Shown one piece after another: positions 24,814 to 33,953 of a stretch of 64,000 nt of DNA. How positions within the stretch are numbered: position 1 is the stretch's first letter; each line of letters starts with the position of its first letter. Position numbers and translations under genes: made by a program. The stretch covers positions 93,463-157,462 of the forward strand of contig NZ_JAPJDA010000007.1 of the NCBI RefSeq assembly GCF_026241755.1, written 5' to 3'. Below the pieces are notes generated by a model. The model was not told where the DNA came from and searched no databases. It worked only from the letters and a program-made list of their open reading frames with translations. This DNA is from Salinimicrobium profundisediminis (GTDB taxonomy: Bacteria > Bacteroidota > Bacteroidia > Flavobacteriales > Flavobacteriaceae).

Positions 24814-27501
24814 TCAACCGGTATTTTTTAGTCCGCTGGCAAGTGCAGTGGTAATCTGTAACAGATGCGTTACCAGTTTATCATCTTTTGTGCTTCCTTT
24901 TGTTTTTCTCCATTCCTCTAGGTTCTTTATTTGCAGGCGGTGAAGGGAAATTAAAGCATCATTACGACGGTTAAGGTTGTCTAAGAGACTTTGCCTTCTT
25001 TGTTGCCTGCTTCGGTCAAACATGGCTTCAATCTCCTGCAGGCCATTAGTGTGTTCAGCCTTAATTGTATCGGTGAGCTCGGTTCTTACGCGCTCATCTT
25101 TTACAAGAGAGGCATAAGCTTCCATTACTTCGGGTTCGGCGTTCATAATGTTAGTTTCTACCTGTATCAATATGTACCTCAGGAAAGGCCATTCCTGTGA
25201 AACTTCTCTTAGCTGCCGGTAGTAATCTGGATTATCAGATTTCAATTTTTGTAAAGCATAGCCTATTCCAAACCAGCCGGTAATGTTGAACCTGGACTGG
25301 TTCCAGCTAAACACCCACGGGATTGCCCGTAAGTCATTGAGCGTTCTTGTACCGGTACGTCTTGCAGGACGGGAACCAATTTTGCTCAATTCCAGTACAT
25401 CTATTGGAGTAGCCTCCCCATAGAAATTGAGGAATGCCGGGTGGGCGATAAGCTCCTGATATCTCTCTTTGGAATATTCGGCCAGCTGCCTCAAAGCATC
25501 AATTGGATAGTTCTTCTTTTTGGCCGGGTACATCCTGTTGCCTGTTTGCAGCGCAGATCCAGACAACAACATTTCAAGGTTGTAGGTGGCTGTAAGCAAA
25601 TTGGCGAACTGCTGTGCGATGGTCTCTCCCTGTACAGTAAGTTTCATTTCACCGCTCATACTTCCTGAGGGCATACTTTCAAGGAAACGGTGGTATTTAC
25701 CGCCCCCCCTGCTTATTGTCCCTCCAATACCATGGAAGAACCGTAGTTCTTTACCAAGCCTGTCTGCTGTTTCGGTGAGGGTTTTCTCGGCACGATAAAT
25801 ATTCCATCGGCTGGCAATGATACCTCCGTCTTTGTTACTGTCACTGTACCCCAGCATTACTTCCTGTGGACTTTCACTGTGGTTGGAATAAGCCGGATGG
25901 GTGAGGAAGCTTTCCAAAATTTCTCCGGAAGCTTTTAGGTCATCTATGGTCTCAAATAACGGAACCACCTGAAAGGTCTTCCTGTCAATACCAACTTCCC
26001 TAAAGAATAGGTAAACTACCAGAAGGTCGCTCAATTGCCGTGTCATACTTACAATAAAGGAGCCCACTCCGTGCGGCCCATATTTATCGGTATGTTTTTT
26101 AACCACTTTATAGCTGTCCAGCACCTGGTCTGCTTCTGGTCCAAAAGACCGTCCTGTAATAGCAAACGGCCGCTCATGCTGTAGTTCTTCAGAAATGAAT
26201 TTTATACGTTCTTCTTCAGTCCAGCTGCGGTAATCGGTAAGATCAGGAAATGCCACTCGCAGTATCTGTTCCATTGCCTTGTCGTGAAATTCGCTGTTTT
26301 GTCTTATGTCAAGTCTTGCGAGGTGAAAACCAAAGCATTCTACCATGCGCTGCACGGGGAATAGCAAATCATCAACAATACGTTTTGCACCAATTTCCAG
26401 GAGGCTGTCTTTAAGCAGTGCCAGGTCTTTCATAAGATCTTCGGGGCGCCTGTAGCTGTTTTGAAGGTCATCATCTATCCTGGTGTGCTCCAGCTTGAGG
26501 GCAATAAGGCTCACAAATTGTCGCCATGGCTCGTGCGGATTACGTTCAAGGGCTTTGGTGCCTTCTTCTGCCAGGCTTTGAGCCATTTCTTCAATGGCCT
26601 GCTGTAAAGGTTTGGAAGCTTTATTGGTGATCCCTGAGAAGCTCATGCCTGCGGCGAGATGCTCCAGTTGCTCGTGCACCAGAAGAAGAGCCGATTTACG
26701 GTGTTCTGTCAGGGTAGATTTTGTAACAGAGGCGGTCACATAAGGATGGCCATCACGGTCTCCACCTACCCAGGTTCCAAATTGCAGGCCGGGAAAGCGA
26801 AGCGTTTCAGGATTAAAGCCCATGTTGCTCCAGCTTTGCTTAAGCTGAATATCACTCTTTTTTAATACCTGTGGAAAAACTTTGCTGAAGTAGTGCATTA
26901 CATTACTTCTTTCCATTTCTACAGTGGGCTTTTTGAGGTACACCTCGCCGGTGCGCCACCATCTTTCCAGAAGGGTTTTAATATCCTGGGCTATAATGCT
27001 CCTTTCGGTAAAAGAATAGGAAGTGTTTTCCAGTTTTATGAGGTTGAGGTATATTTCCCTGTGCAGCTCAAGAATGGAAATCCTTTTAGTTTCTGTAGGA
27101 TGTGCCGTAAGAACCGGAATTAATTTCACCTTGGTGATGATCTCCTGCATTTGATGTTCACTAAGGCCCTGGGACTTCCAGCGTTGAAAGGTCTCGCTCC
27201 AGGAACCGCGAATAGATTCCATCCCGTTGCTGTCGGTTAGTTTTCGGCGGTATTGTACTGCGGCATTTTCTTCTACCAGGTTCATGAGTTGGAGATAGAT
27301 GCTAAGCACCTGGATCTGCTTTTCTTCGAGCGCAAGATTACTGGAAAAAGCATCCTTGAGATCCTCATGTCTGGTCAATAAGCTGGCAAGTTCATGCTCT
27401 CCCAGATCCTTGAGGACCTGCTGGAAGCAATCTGTAAGAAATTGCATGTCCTGCTCAATTTTAGTAAATACTTTCGTATTAGGGGTATTGTTCATTTTCA
27501 T
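24814..27501 (-). CDS. ppc: Phosphoenolpyruvate carboxylase
   Basis: 893-895 aa (two nearby ATGs, MKMNN). Fixes bicarbonate onto PEP to make oxaloacetate, an anaplerotic step. Hallmarks are the catalytic-histidine motif VLTAHPTETKR, FGTWVGGDRDGHPYVT, MLGYSDSNKDGGIIASRW, FHGIGGTISRGGGKYHRF, QGETIAQQFAN and GSRPARRTG. The C-terminus ends HLLQITTALASGLKNTG; this NTG end is the conserved PEPC terminus that lies near the regulatory site. Monocistronic. Confidence 0.97.
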   Translation of the reverse strand: MKMNNTPNTKVFTKIEQDMQFLTDCFQQVLKDLGEHELASLLTRHEDLKDAFSSNLALEEKQIQVLSIYLQLMNLVEENAAVQYRRKLTDSNGMESIRGSWSETFQRWKSQGLSEHQMQEIITKVKLIPVLTAHPTETKRISILELHREIYLNLIKLENTSYSFTERSIIAQDIKTLLERWWRTGEVYLKKPTVEMERSNVMHYFSKVFPQVLKKSDIQLKQSWSNMGFNPETLRFPGLQFGTWVGGDRDGHPYVTASVTKSTLTEHRKSALLLVHEQLEHLAAGMSFSGITNKASKPLQQAIEEMAQSLAEEGTKALERNPHEPWRQFVSLIALKLEHTRIDDDLQNSYRRPEDLMKDLALLKDSLLEIGAKRIVDDLLFPVQRMVECFGFHLARLDIRQNSEFHDKAMEQILRVAFPDLTDYRSWTEEERIKFISEELQHERPFAITGRSFGPEADQVLDSYKVVKKHTDKYGPHGVGSFIVSMTRQLSDLLVVYLFFREVGIDRKTFQVVPLFETIDDLKASGEILESFLTHPAYSNHSESPQEVMLGYSDSNKDGGIIASRWNIYRAEKTLTETADRLGKELRFFHGIGGTISRGGGKYHRFLESMPSGSMSGEMKLTVQGETIAQQFANLLTATYNLEMLLSGSALQTGNRMYPAKKKNYPIDALRQLAEYSKERYQELIAHPAFLNFYGEATPIDVLELSKIGSRPARRTGTRTLNDLRAIPWVFSWNQSRFNITGWFGIGYALQKLKSDNPDYYRQLREVSQEWPFLRYILIQVETNIMNAEPEVMEAYASLVKDERVRTELTDTIKAEHTNGLQEIEAMFDRSRQQRRQSLLDNLNRRNDALISLHRLQIKNLEEWRKTKGSTKDDKLVTHLLQITTALASGLKNTG

Positions 27502-27699
27502 AGGGTTTTTGAGTACTCTATTTGAACTCCCAATTTAGGAAATTGTTAACGATTTTTGGCCTTTTTGGTCGACAAAAATTTCCTTTGCTGCCTTTATTTA
27601 CAGGCTTTTTCGGAATAATGGCAGTGACCACAATTGCGAAAACGTTATAGGTGTTTCCGTTAATTTTGTTACCTTTTAAATAGATAAAAAAGACTTTCT

Positions 27700-28206
27700 A
27701 TGAAGACCGAAACATATCATTTTAAAGATGACGGATCAATTCCGAATAATAAATTTCCTGTCATTATATATAAAGGTGTTTTTTCAGCAAGAGGAGATGA
27801 AGCAGCACAGTGGCTTGAAAAGAAATTTGCTGAAAACAACTGGAAAAATTCGTGGAGAAACGGAGTTTTCGATTATCACCATTACCACAGTAACACTCAT
27901 GAAGTCCTGGGAGTGTATTCGGGAAAAGCTTTGCTGCAACTGGGGGGCGAAAAAGGGCAAAAACTGAAGGTGTTTGCCGGAGATGTGATTATAATTCCTG
28001 CCGGGGTAGCTCATAAGAATCTTGGAAGCAATGATTTTTCAGTAGTGGGTGCCTATCCCGAAGGAAGGTCGCACGACATGAACGTAGGGAAACAAGAGGA
28101 ACGCCCACAGGCAGATGAAAATATTGCAAAAGTGCCAATTCCGAAGTTTGACCCCATAGAAGGAAGGGAAGGTGCATTAATAAAAATTTGGGACACACCT
28201 AAATAA
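27700..28206 (+). CDS. Cupin-domain protein (YjlB-like)
   Basis: 168 aa. FDYHHYHSNTHEVLGVYSGKALLQLGGEKGQKLKVFAGDVIIIPAGVAHKNLG contains the two cupin motifs with the metal-binding His/Glu set (HxHxxxHE; later PAGVAH). It is a cytoplasmic small beta-barrel; substrate unknown. A TAATTTTG sequence at 27661-27668 matches the -7 box with a TTG 24 bp upstream, slightly long for a -33. Confidence 0.85.
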   Translation: MKTETYHFKDDGSIPNNKFPVIIYKGVFSARGDEAAQWLEKKFAENNWKNSWRNGVFDYHHYHSNTHEVLGVYSGKALLQLGGEKGQKLKVFAGDVIIIPAGVAHKNLGSNDFSVVGAYPEGRSHDMNVGKQEERPQADENIAKVPIPKFDPIEGREGALIKIWDTPK

Positions 28207-28402
28207 TTCTTTTTTATTGATTCTGAGATGAATATGACGTGCTTTAGAATTCATTTTGCCGCATCACACGAAATAATTACGACTAAAACGATTGAAGCAA
28301 CAATTTTTTAATACTAATTTAACCTTTTGATATGCTGATACTTAGGGTTTAAGATTTACTTTCGTTCAGATCAAATTACGTAAGTATTTAAGAGCGCTAT
28401 AT

Positions 28403-29962
28403 ATGAATAATTTTCTTTTTGTTGCTTCAGAGAATGATGCCATTGCCAACTGTAAAGTAGGAGGGGTAGGAGATGTTATTCGCGACGTTCCAAAACAGAT
28501 TTCAGAGCGTGGAGATCGGGTGCACGTTGTGGTTCCATCTTATTCCAGGCTCCACGAAAGTGGAACTTTTAAGGCCTCACTTCAGCTAAATTTACGCGGA
28601 ATATCTTATACCGCACAACTCTATGAGGTGCCGGCCAAAGAAGAAGATAAGAACATTAGCCACTATGTAATTCACCACCCCGAAATAGAAATGGGAAACC
28701 TTGGGGGCATTTACCATCATGATCCCTTTGAGCCCTTTTACAGTGACGTTATTAAATATACCATCTTTTGTACAGCGGTTGCCGAAGCAATTAAACAAAA
28801 GCACTTCGGAAAGCTTGATATTGTGCACTTGCACGACTGGCATTCCAGTTTATTGTTGTTCCTAAAAAATTATCATCCGCAGTATTCCTGTCTTAAGAAG
28901 AACAGGTTTGTTTACTGTATACACAACCTGGCATTACAGGGAATTCGGCCGTTTGAAAATAATTATTCTTCCCTGCAAAACTGGTTTCCGCAACTCGAAA
29001 TAGATCGTGAAGCTTTGAAAGATCCAAGGTATGCCGATTGTTTTAACCTTATGGCTATTGGAATAAGATATGCCGATGCTGTACATACCGTTTCACCTTC
29101 CTACAAGCAGGATGTGCTTTTGCCCAGCGCTGCTCCCGAATTTATTGGTGGTGAAGGCTTAGAAAATGATTTAAGACAGGCCGACCGCGAAGGTCGTTTT
29201 CACGGTATTCTCAATGGATCAGATTATCGTCCTGAAACCCTGGTGAAAAAAAACCGGTTGTTCCCCAATATTGCTACTGCCATCTTTAAACAACTTCAGA
29301 AGGAACAGGACAGGGAAAAAGCAGCTTTTTTGGCACATACAGGAGAGAAGATCGTTCCTTTTCTGAAGAAAAAACCAAACTTTATAAGTGCCAGTGTGGC
29401 GAGGCTTACTGAACAAAAGTTCTATTTCTTTAAGCGCTCTCCCGAAGCTCTTTTGGAAATTCTTGACAGGCTGGAAGAAGTCAATGGTATTTATGTACTT
29501 CTTGGTACCGGAGCGGCCGATTATGAGCAGCTGTTGCGGGATATAAGTTATAAAAGAAAGAATTTCATTTTTATCAATGCCCAGTGCGAGCAGGTGGTGA
29601 ATTCTATCTATAGAGATTCTGACCTTTATTTTATGCCAAGCCTTTTTGAACCTTGCGGGATTAGCCAAATGCTTGCCATGAGAAATGGGCAGCCCTGCCT
29701 GGTGCACCATACCGGCGGACTTAAAGATACGGTACAGCACGTGCACACAGGTTTCGCCTTTGATGGCAAAACCTACGATGAAAAAGTCTATAACATGGTA
29801 GAAAGTTTTAAAGAAGCTCTTTACTTCTTTGAAAATGATAAGACTGTGTGGAAACAGATAGGCCTCAACGCCCGTAGAATGCGATTTACCTGGAAGAAAT
29901 CTGTAGATGAATACTATAAACTTCTTTACACATTCAATCCTGCCGACGTAAGGGTAGCCTGA
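28403..29962 (+). CDS. Glycogen/starch synthase-like glycosyltransferase (GT5)
   Basis: 519 aa. The N-terminal domain starts MNNFLFVASENDAIANCKVGGVGDVIRDVPKQISERG; KVGGVGDV is the ADP-glucose-binding KxGGL motif with Val for Leu. The second Rossmann domain has SVARLTEQK, LLGTGAADYEQLL and SLFEPCGISQMLAMRNGQPCLVHHTGGLKDTV, the GT5 EPCGxxQ / HxTGGLxD motif. The central segment is a little unusual for GlgA, so I avoid the gene symbol. Cytoplasmic; builds alpha-1,4-glucan. Glycogen phosphorylase lies 8 kb downstream, not in the same operon. Confidence 0.85.
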   Translation: MNNFLFVASENDAIANCKVGGVGDVIRDVPKQISERGDRVHVVVPSYSRLHESGTFKASLQLNLRGISYTAQLYEVPAKEEDKNISHYVIHHPEIEMGNLGGIYHHDPFEPFYSDVIKYTIFCTAVAEAIKQKHFGKLDIVHLHDWHSSLLLFLKNYHPQYSCLKKNRFVYCIHNLALQGIRPFENNYSSLQNWFPQLEIDREALKDPRYADCFNLMAIGIRYADAVHTVSPSYKQDVLLPSAAPEFIGGEGLENDLRQADREGRFHGILNGSDYRPETLVKKNRLFPNIATAIFKQLQKEQDREKAAFLAHTGEKIVPFLKKKPNFISASVARLTEQKFYFFKRSPEALLEILDRLEEVNGIYVLLGTGAADYEQLLRDISYKRKNFIFINAQCEQVVNSIYRDSDLYFMPSLFEPCGISQMLAMRNGQPCLVHHTGGLKDTVQHVHTGFAFDGKTYDEKVYNMVESFKEALYFFENDKTVWKQIGLNARRMRFTWKKSVDEYYKLLYTFNPADVRVA

Positions 29963-30010
29963 TGAAAATTTTGGGCTAAAAACCTTTTCAGTTTAGGGTT
30001 TTATAATTTT

Positions 30011-30066
30011 TCCTGATAATTTCAGAAAAGCAGTTTTCTTTTCCTGAGTTTATCAGGAATTTTTTA
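30011..30066 (+). terminator. Terminator after the GT5 synthase
   Basis: TCCTGATAA (30011-30019) pairs with TTATCAGGA (30050-30058) around a long loop, followed by ATTTTTTATT. Confidence 0.7.
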
Positions 30067-30106
30067 TTGCTGTGGAGCAAATTTCAGGTTTTAAAAAAGG
30101 ATTGTG

Positions 30107-30119
30107 AAAATGCCATTTT
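30107..30119. repeat. Dispersed palindrome copy (GT5-sulP gap)
   Basis: AAAATG-C-CATTTT, preceded by GTG and followed by TGGAACC; located after the GT5 terminator and well before the sulP promoter. Confidence 0.8.
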
Positions 30120-30267
30120 TGGAACCTTAGCATAATTCAGCTTAAATTTTAGGAACTGGTTTTCAGTAGATTTCACTAAAACATGAACTCATATTTTATA
30201 TTTAGTATTTTTTCTTCCTCCGAAAACCTTATAGGTATTTTAATGCCTCAATCTTTTTCTATTAATT

Positions 30268-30297
30268 TTTGTTAGTACCCAGAAAAGTATATTTTTG
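30268..30297 (+). promoter_or_regulatory. sulP promoter (-33 TTTG, -7 TATTTTTG)
   Basis: TTTG at 30268-30271, an 18-bp spacer and TATTTTTG at 30290-30297. This is the best promoter in the window after that of the SRP RNA. It predicts a leader of about 130 nt before the sulP ATG at 30434. Confidence 0.75.
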
Positions 30298-30306
30298 CCG
30301 CCTCTT

Positions 30307-30354
30307 ATGACGAGCACAAAACAAATATCCGTTTCACCGGTTACTCCGCCCTGA
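30307..30354 (+). CDS. Candidate 15-residue leader peptide in the sulP leader
   Basis: ATG at 30307 to TGA at 30352-30354 encodes MTSTKQISVSPVTPP, ending Pro-Pro-stop. The ATG lies about 5 nt after the expected transcript start. Pro-Pro before a stop codon is a known context for slow termination. Downstream, CTCCC/GGGAG (30377-30397) followed by T-rich sequence could form an attenuator hairpin. Whether it is translated is not known. Confidence 0.4.
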   Translation: MTSTKQISVSPVTPP

Positions 30355-30376
30355 GATAATTTTCCTTCTCACTTTC

Positions 30377-30408
30377 CTCCCTTTTTGACATGGGGAGTCC
30401 TTTTCTAT
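30377..30408 (+). terminator. Possible attenuator hairpin in the sulP leader
   Basis: CTCCC (30377-30381) and GGGAG (30393-30397) with an 11-nt loop, followed by TCCTTTTCT. The stem is short, so this could also be a chance repeat. It lies 23 nt after the stop of the candidate leader peptide. Confidence 0.35.
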
Positions 30409-30433
30409 TATTAATTTTTTTGACAACATTTAG

Positions 30434-31972
30434 ATGAAAAAGATCTTCAACCTGTTTGATTTTTCACAAAAAGTAGATTACAAAATTGAAATTCTTGCGG
30501 GTCTCACTGTAGCACTCGCGCTTATCCCCGAAGCTGTTGCTTTTGCGATGATAGCCGGACTTTCTCCTTTAACAGGGCTTTACGCAGCTTTTGTTATGGG
30601 GCTGGTAACTTCTATTTTGGGTGGTCGCCCCGGAATGATCTCTGGTGCCACAGGAGCAGTTGCCGTTGTAATTGCTGCTCTGGCCGTATCGCACGGGGTA
30701 GAATATGTTTTTGCTACCGTAGTTTTAGCCGGAATTCTGCAAATTCTGGCAGGAGTTCTAAAGCTTGGAAAACTAATCAGGATGGTGCCGCATTCGGTGA
30801 TATTCGGGTTTGTGAATGGCCTGGCCATTATCATCTTCACCTCTCAGTTAGACCAGTTCAAGACAGTTAACGAAGCAGGAGAACTTGTTTGGATGACTGG
30901 CGAAAGTTTGTACATCTTGCTGGCACTTGTACTACTTACCATGGTTATCATCTGGGGATTACCAAAGCTTACAAAGGTATTTCCATCTTCGCTTGCCGCA
31001 ATTCTGGCAATTTTTGGCATTGTGGCACTTCTGGGAATTGACACCAAAACCGTGGGAGATATCGCATCGATAAAAGGAGGGTTCCCACCGTTTCACATTC
31101 CAATGGTGCCGTTTACATGGGAGGCTATCGTTCTTATCTTTCCTTATGCAGCAATAATGGCTGGGGTAGGACTTATTGAAAGCCTGTTGACTCTTAACAT
31201 TGTTGATGAGATCACCGAAACCCGCGGCAGTGGAAATAAAGAGTGTGTGGCTCAGGGTACTGCCAATATTTTATCGGGCTTCTTTTCTGGAATGGGAGGT
31301 TGCGCCATGATTGGTCAAAGCCTTATCAACGTTTCTTCGGGTGCAAGAGCACGACTTTCAGGAATTATTGCAGCGGTAATGCTACTTGTCTTTGTGATGT
31401 TTGCCGCAGATGTTATTGAGCTTCTTCCTATGGCAGCGCTTACCGGCGTAATGATCATGGTTTCGATAGGTACTTTTGAGTGGGCAAGTTTGAGAACTTT
31501 CCGTAGAATGCCCAAAAGTGATGTGCTGGTAATGGTGCTGGTAACTTTTGTGACGGTAGTACTTCACAATCTCGCACTGGCAGTGCTGGTGGGAGTAATT
31601 ATTTCGGCCCTGGTCTTTGCCTGGGACAATGCTAAGAGAATCCGTGCCCGTAAATATATGGACGATAAAGGCGTGAAACACTACGAGATTTACGGACCGC
31701 TTTTCTTCGGAAGTGTGGCTGCTTTCAATGAGAAGTTTGATGTGCTTGGAGATCCTGAGGAAGTGATTATCGATTTTTCTGAAAGCCGGGTGGTAGATAT
31801 GTCGGGGATTGAAGCTTTAAACAAGCTTACCGAACGTTACCTGAAACAGGGTAAAAAACTGCATCTTAGGTATTTGAGTCGGGACTGCCGGCAACTTCTA
31901 AGAAATGCCGATGAGATCATAGAGGTAAATATTCTTGAAGATCCCACCTATAAAGTGGCTGTAGAAAGGTAA
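30434..31972 (+). CDS. SulP family anion transporter with STAS domain
   Basis: 512 aa. An N-terminal set of about 12-14 TM helices starts with the SulP signature region (EILAGLTVALALIPEAVAFAMIAGLSPLTGLYAAFVMGLVTSILGGRPGMISGATGAVAVV). A C-terminal cytoplasmic STAS domain (about 420-500) follows, with VIIDFSESRVVDMSGIEALNKL. Family members move sulfate, bicarbonate or other anions, some coupled to Na+. There is no cysteine-biosynthesis gene nearby, so bicarbonate is as likely as sulfate; PEP carboxylase, a bicarbonate consumer, is 3 kb away on its own transcript. Confidence 0.92.
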   Translation: MKKIFNLFDFSQKVDYKIEILAGLTVALALIPEAVAFAMIAGLSPLTGLYAAFVMGLVTSILGGRPGMISGATGAVAVVIAALAVSHGVEYVFATVVLAGILQILAGVLKLGKLIRMVPHSVIFGFVNGLAIIIFTSQLDQFKTVNEAGELVWMTGESLYILLALVLLTMVIIWGLPKLTKVFPSSLAAILAIFGIVALLGIDTKTVGDIASIKGGFPPFHIPMVPFTWEAIVLIFPYAAIMAGVGLIESLLTLNIVDEITETRGSGNKECVAQGTANILSGFFSGMGGCAMIGQSLINVSSGARARLSGIIAAVMLLVFVMFAADVIELLPMAALTGVMIMVSIGTFEWASLRTFRRMPKSDVLVMVLVTFVTVVLHNLALAVLVGVIISALVFAWDNAKRIRARKYMDDKGVKHYEIYGPLFFGSVAAFNEKFDVLGDPEEVIIDFSESRVVDMSGIEALNKLTERYLKQGKKLHLRYLSRDCRQLLRNADEIIEVNILEDPTYKVAVER

Positions 31973-31982
31973 AATATTTTCA

Positions 31983-32034
<52 letters not shown>

Positions 32035-32114
32035 AATATAGAGGCGCTTTCATCATTCAATTCAGAAAGTTAACAAGCGCAATTTTATACAAGTTTAGAA
32101 GCAGGATAGCAGTG

Positions 32115-32166
32115 TTTATCATACTAATTCCTCTGAGGCTAGCCTCAGAGGAATTAGTATGATAAA
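32115..32166. repeat. 52-bp perfect palindrome without spacer
   Basis: 26-bp arms meet at GCT|AGC (32140/32141); inner sequence CTGAGGCTAGCCTCAG. As RNA it would give a 24-bp stem with a CUAG loop on either strand. It sits between the convergent sulP and the secreted-protein gene, so termination is one plausible role. Confidence 0.9.
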
Positions 32167-32340
32167 GTTCAATTTACAATCCCATATAAAAATCCACTCT
32201 TTCATTAATCCAAACTTGATTTCAGGTTTAATCAAATTTTGAAAATAGACTAATGCTTCCAAAAATTCGTATGATCTAAAGGAGTAAATAATTTAAGCGT
32301 GACCTTATTTTAGGTTCTAAAATGCTTCTTTATTTTACTC

Positions 32341-33078
32341 TTAGTTGCTCATTTCAGGATTCAGTTTATAGATATAGGACCATCTTTGCTTAATCGTATC
32401 AAACCATAAATTCCATAATTCACGTGCTTTTTCTTCTCCTACCGCATCTGTGTAAATTTTTGCCGGACTATCTTTTTTGATGTCAATGTCAGCGTATCCC
32501 ATATAAGGTTCAACCACCATGAAATTTGGTGTATCGGGTGCTCCTAGTTGAAAATTGAACCAAAGGCCACGGGGCAAACCTTCCTTCTCCTTTATAGCAT
32601 TAGTCACCTCACTTATAACTTTTTTAAAAGTACTTTCATTATGTACTTTGTAGTAGGTTACCCATATATACTTTATGTTCTCGGGAGTACTTCTGCTAAC
32701 CTCTGGTAGTGTGCTGGCTACTCTGGTATTTACTTTTTCGATGTGAGGCAGAATATGATTTAACAGGGCTATGTAGCATTCGTTATCTACCTTATCTTTT
32801 TTTTCCATTTCCGCCCAACTTGAATTTCTGCCAGTCATGATATAAACCCTTCCTTCTCCCTGCTGCCTGAACCACATACTCCATTTCTCCTTCCCATTAT
32901 GTTTGAGATAACAATCTTTCCATTTTTTCACCCCTTCTATAAACCGGGAATTGTGTCCCTGTTTAACTGTGATTTCTGTAGTATGCAGAATTTCACTTCC
33001 TCCATTCTGTGCAAACAGCACATCCATTCCCATTGTTGCAATAAGAGCTATTGCAATAAAAATTTTAATTGTTCTCAT
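32341..33078 (-). CDS. Secreted protein, ABM-like tandem domain, function unknown
   Basis: 245 aa with signal peptide MRTIKIFIAIALIATMGMDVLFAQ. Two similar halves are suggested: ILHTTEITVKQGHNSRFIEGVKKWKDCYLKHNGKEKWSMWFRQQGEGRVYIMTGRNSSWAEM and YIWVTYYKVHNESTFKKVISEVTNAIKEKEGLPRGLWFNFQLGAPDTPNFMVVEPYMGYADI. The strand-helix-strand pattern resembles a tandem dimeric alpha-beta barrel, my inference from pattern only. No catalytic motif. Monocistronic, next to but probably not part of the two-component pair. Confidence 0.7.
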   Translation of the reverse strand: MRTIKIFIAIALIATMGMDVLFAQNGGSEILHTTEITVKQGHNSRFIEGVKKWKDCYLKHNGKEKWSMWFRQQGEGRVYIMTGRNSSWAEMEKKDKVDNECYIALLNHILPHIEKVNTRVASTLPEVSRSTPENIKYIWVTYYKVHNESTFKKVISEVTNAIKEKEGLPRGLWFNFQLGAPDTPNFMVVEPYMGYADIDIKKDSPAKIYTDAVGEEKARELWNLWFDTIKQRWSYIYKLNPEMSN

Positions 33079-33209
33079 GATTTTTTGTTTAAGGATTAAT
33101 AATCAGTTTTAATAGTCTTAAGTAACTGATTATCATGGGTAATGGAAATCGATGTAGGACTAAGGCATCAAATTGCTGTCCGAAAAGGGAAGATTAATAA
33201 ACGAAGGGA

Positions 33210-33953
33210 TTATATGGTTTGTAGCCGCTTAAGCAGCTCCTCTTTTGAAGGTTTACTAACAGGAATAACTTTTCTGCCTATAACTATATGGCTGGTGGCT
33301 ACTTCCTTGACCTGGGAGATATTGATGATATAGGAGCGGTGAACCCGAAGGAAATGCTTTGAGGGAAGTTTTATATCCATTTCCTTTAGGGTAATTACCA
33401 CTAAATACTCTTTGTTTTTTGTAAAGATGCGGCAGTAGTTGCGTTCGGCTTCAATAAAAAGAATGTCCTCAATGCACACTTTAACCATTGAATTCAAATG
33501 CCGTACAAAGATGCAATCGCTCAAAACAAAACTTTCATCTCTTTGATATACTGGATTTTTACTTTCTTCATTTTTGTAAATTGTCTGGCTGATGGTCAAT
33601 TCAATAGCCCGCTGGAGATCCAGCTTCTTAAATGGTTTTGCAATAAAGCCGTAAGGGTGGGTATCTTTAGCACTGTTAAAGTGGGCATCATCAACATTGG
33701 CTGTGAGGTAGATCACTGGAATGTCCTGCTTCTTTTGTATAAGACGTGCAGTTGCTATGCCGTCTAAATGGCCTTTTAAATTGATGTCCATCAAAATGAT
33801 ATCGGGCGGGTTATCGTTTACATGTATAAGCGCTTCCTCCCCGCGTGGTATAATCCCCATCACCTCATACCCCAGCTCGCTAAGTTGGAGAGAAATATTT
33901 GCGGCGATGACCATTTCATCTTCCACGATCAATAATTTAATTTTTTCGCTCAT
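33210..33953 (-). CDS. LytTR-family response regulator
   Basis: 247 aa. The receiver domain (1-125) has VEDE, phospho-acceptor D56 in ILMDINL, T84 region VIYLTAN and K in FIAKPFKK. The C-terminal LytTR DNA-binding domain (about 150-245) is marked by FVRHLNSMVKVCIEDILFIEAERNYCRIF and FLRVHRSYIINISQVKEV. The ATG overlaps the stop of the upstream kinase gene (33953), so the two are one operon and a cognate pair. Confidence 0.93.
   Translation of the reverse strand: MSEKIKLLIVEDEMVIAANISLQLSELGYEVMGIIPRGEEALIHVNDNPPDIILMDINLKGHLDGIATARLIQKKQDIPVIYLTANVDDAHFNSAKDTHPYGFIAKPFKKLDLQRAIELTISQTIYKNEESKNPVYQRDESFVLSDCIFVRHLNSMVKVCIEDILFIEAERNYCRIFTKNKEYLVVITLKEMDIKLPSKHFLRVHRSYIINISQVKEVATSHIVIGRKVIPVSKPSKEELLKRLQTI

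Noticed and set aside
29219..29746. 175-codon minus-strand frame inside the GT5 synthase
   Set aside because: Fully inside a well-supported gene; translation shows no family-like pattern.
30298..30433. A known riboswitch (SAM, TPP, cobalamin) upstream of sulP
   Set aside because: No conserved core of those classes is recognisable; the leader-ORF reading fits better.
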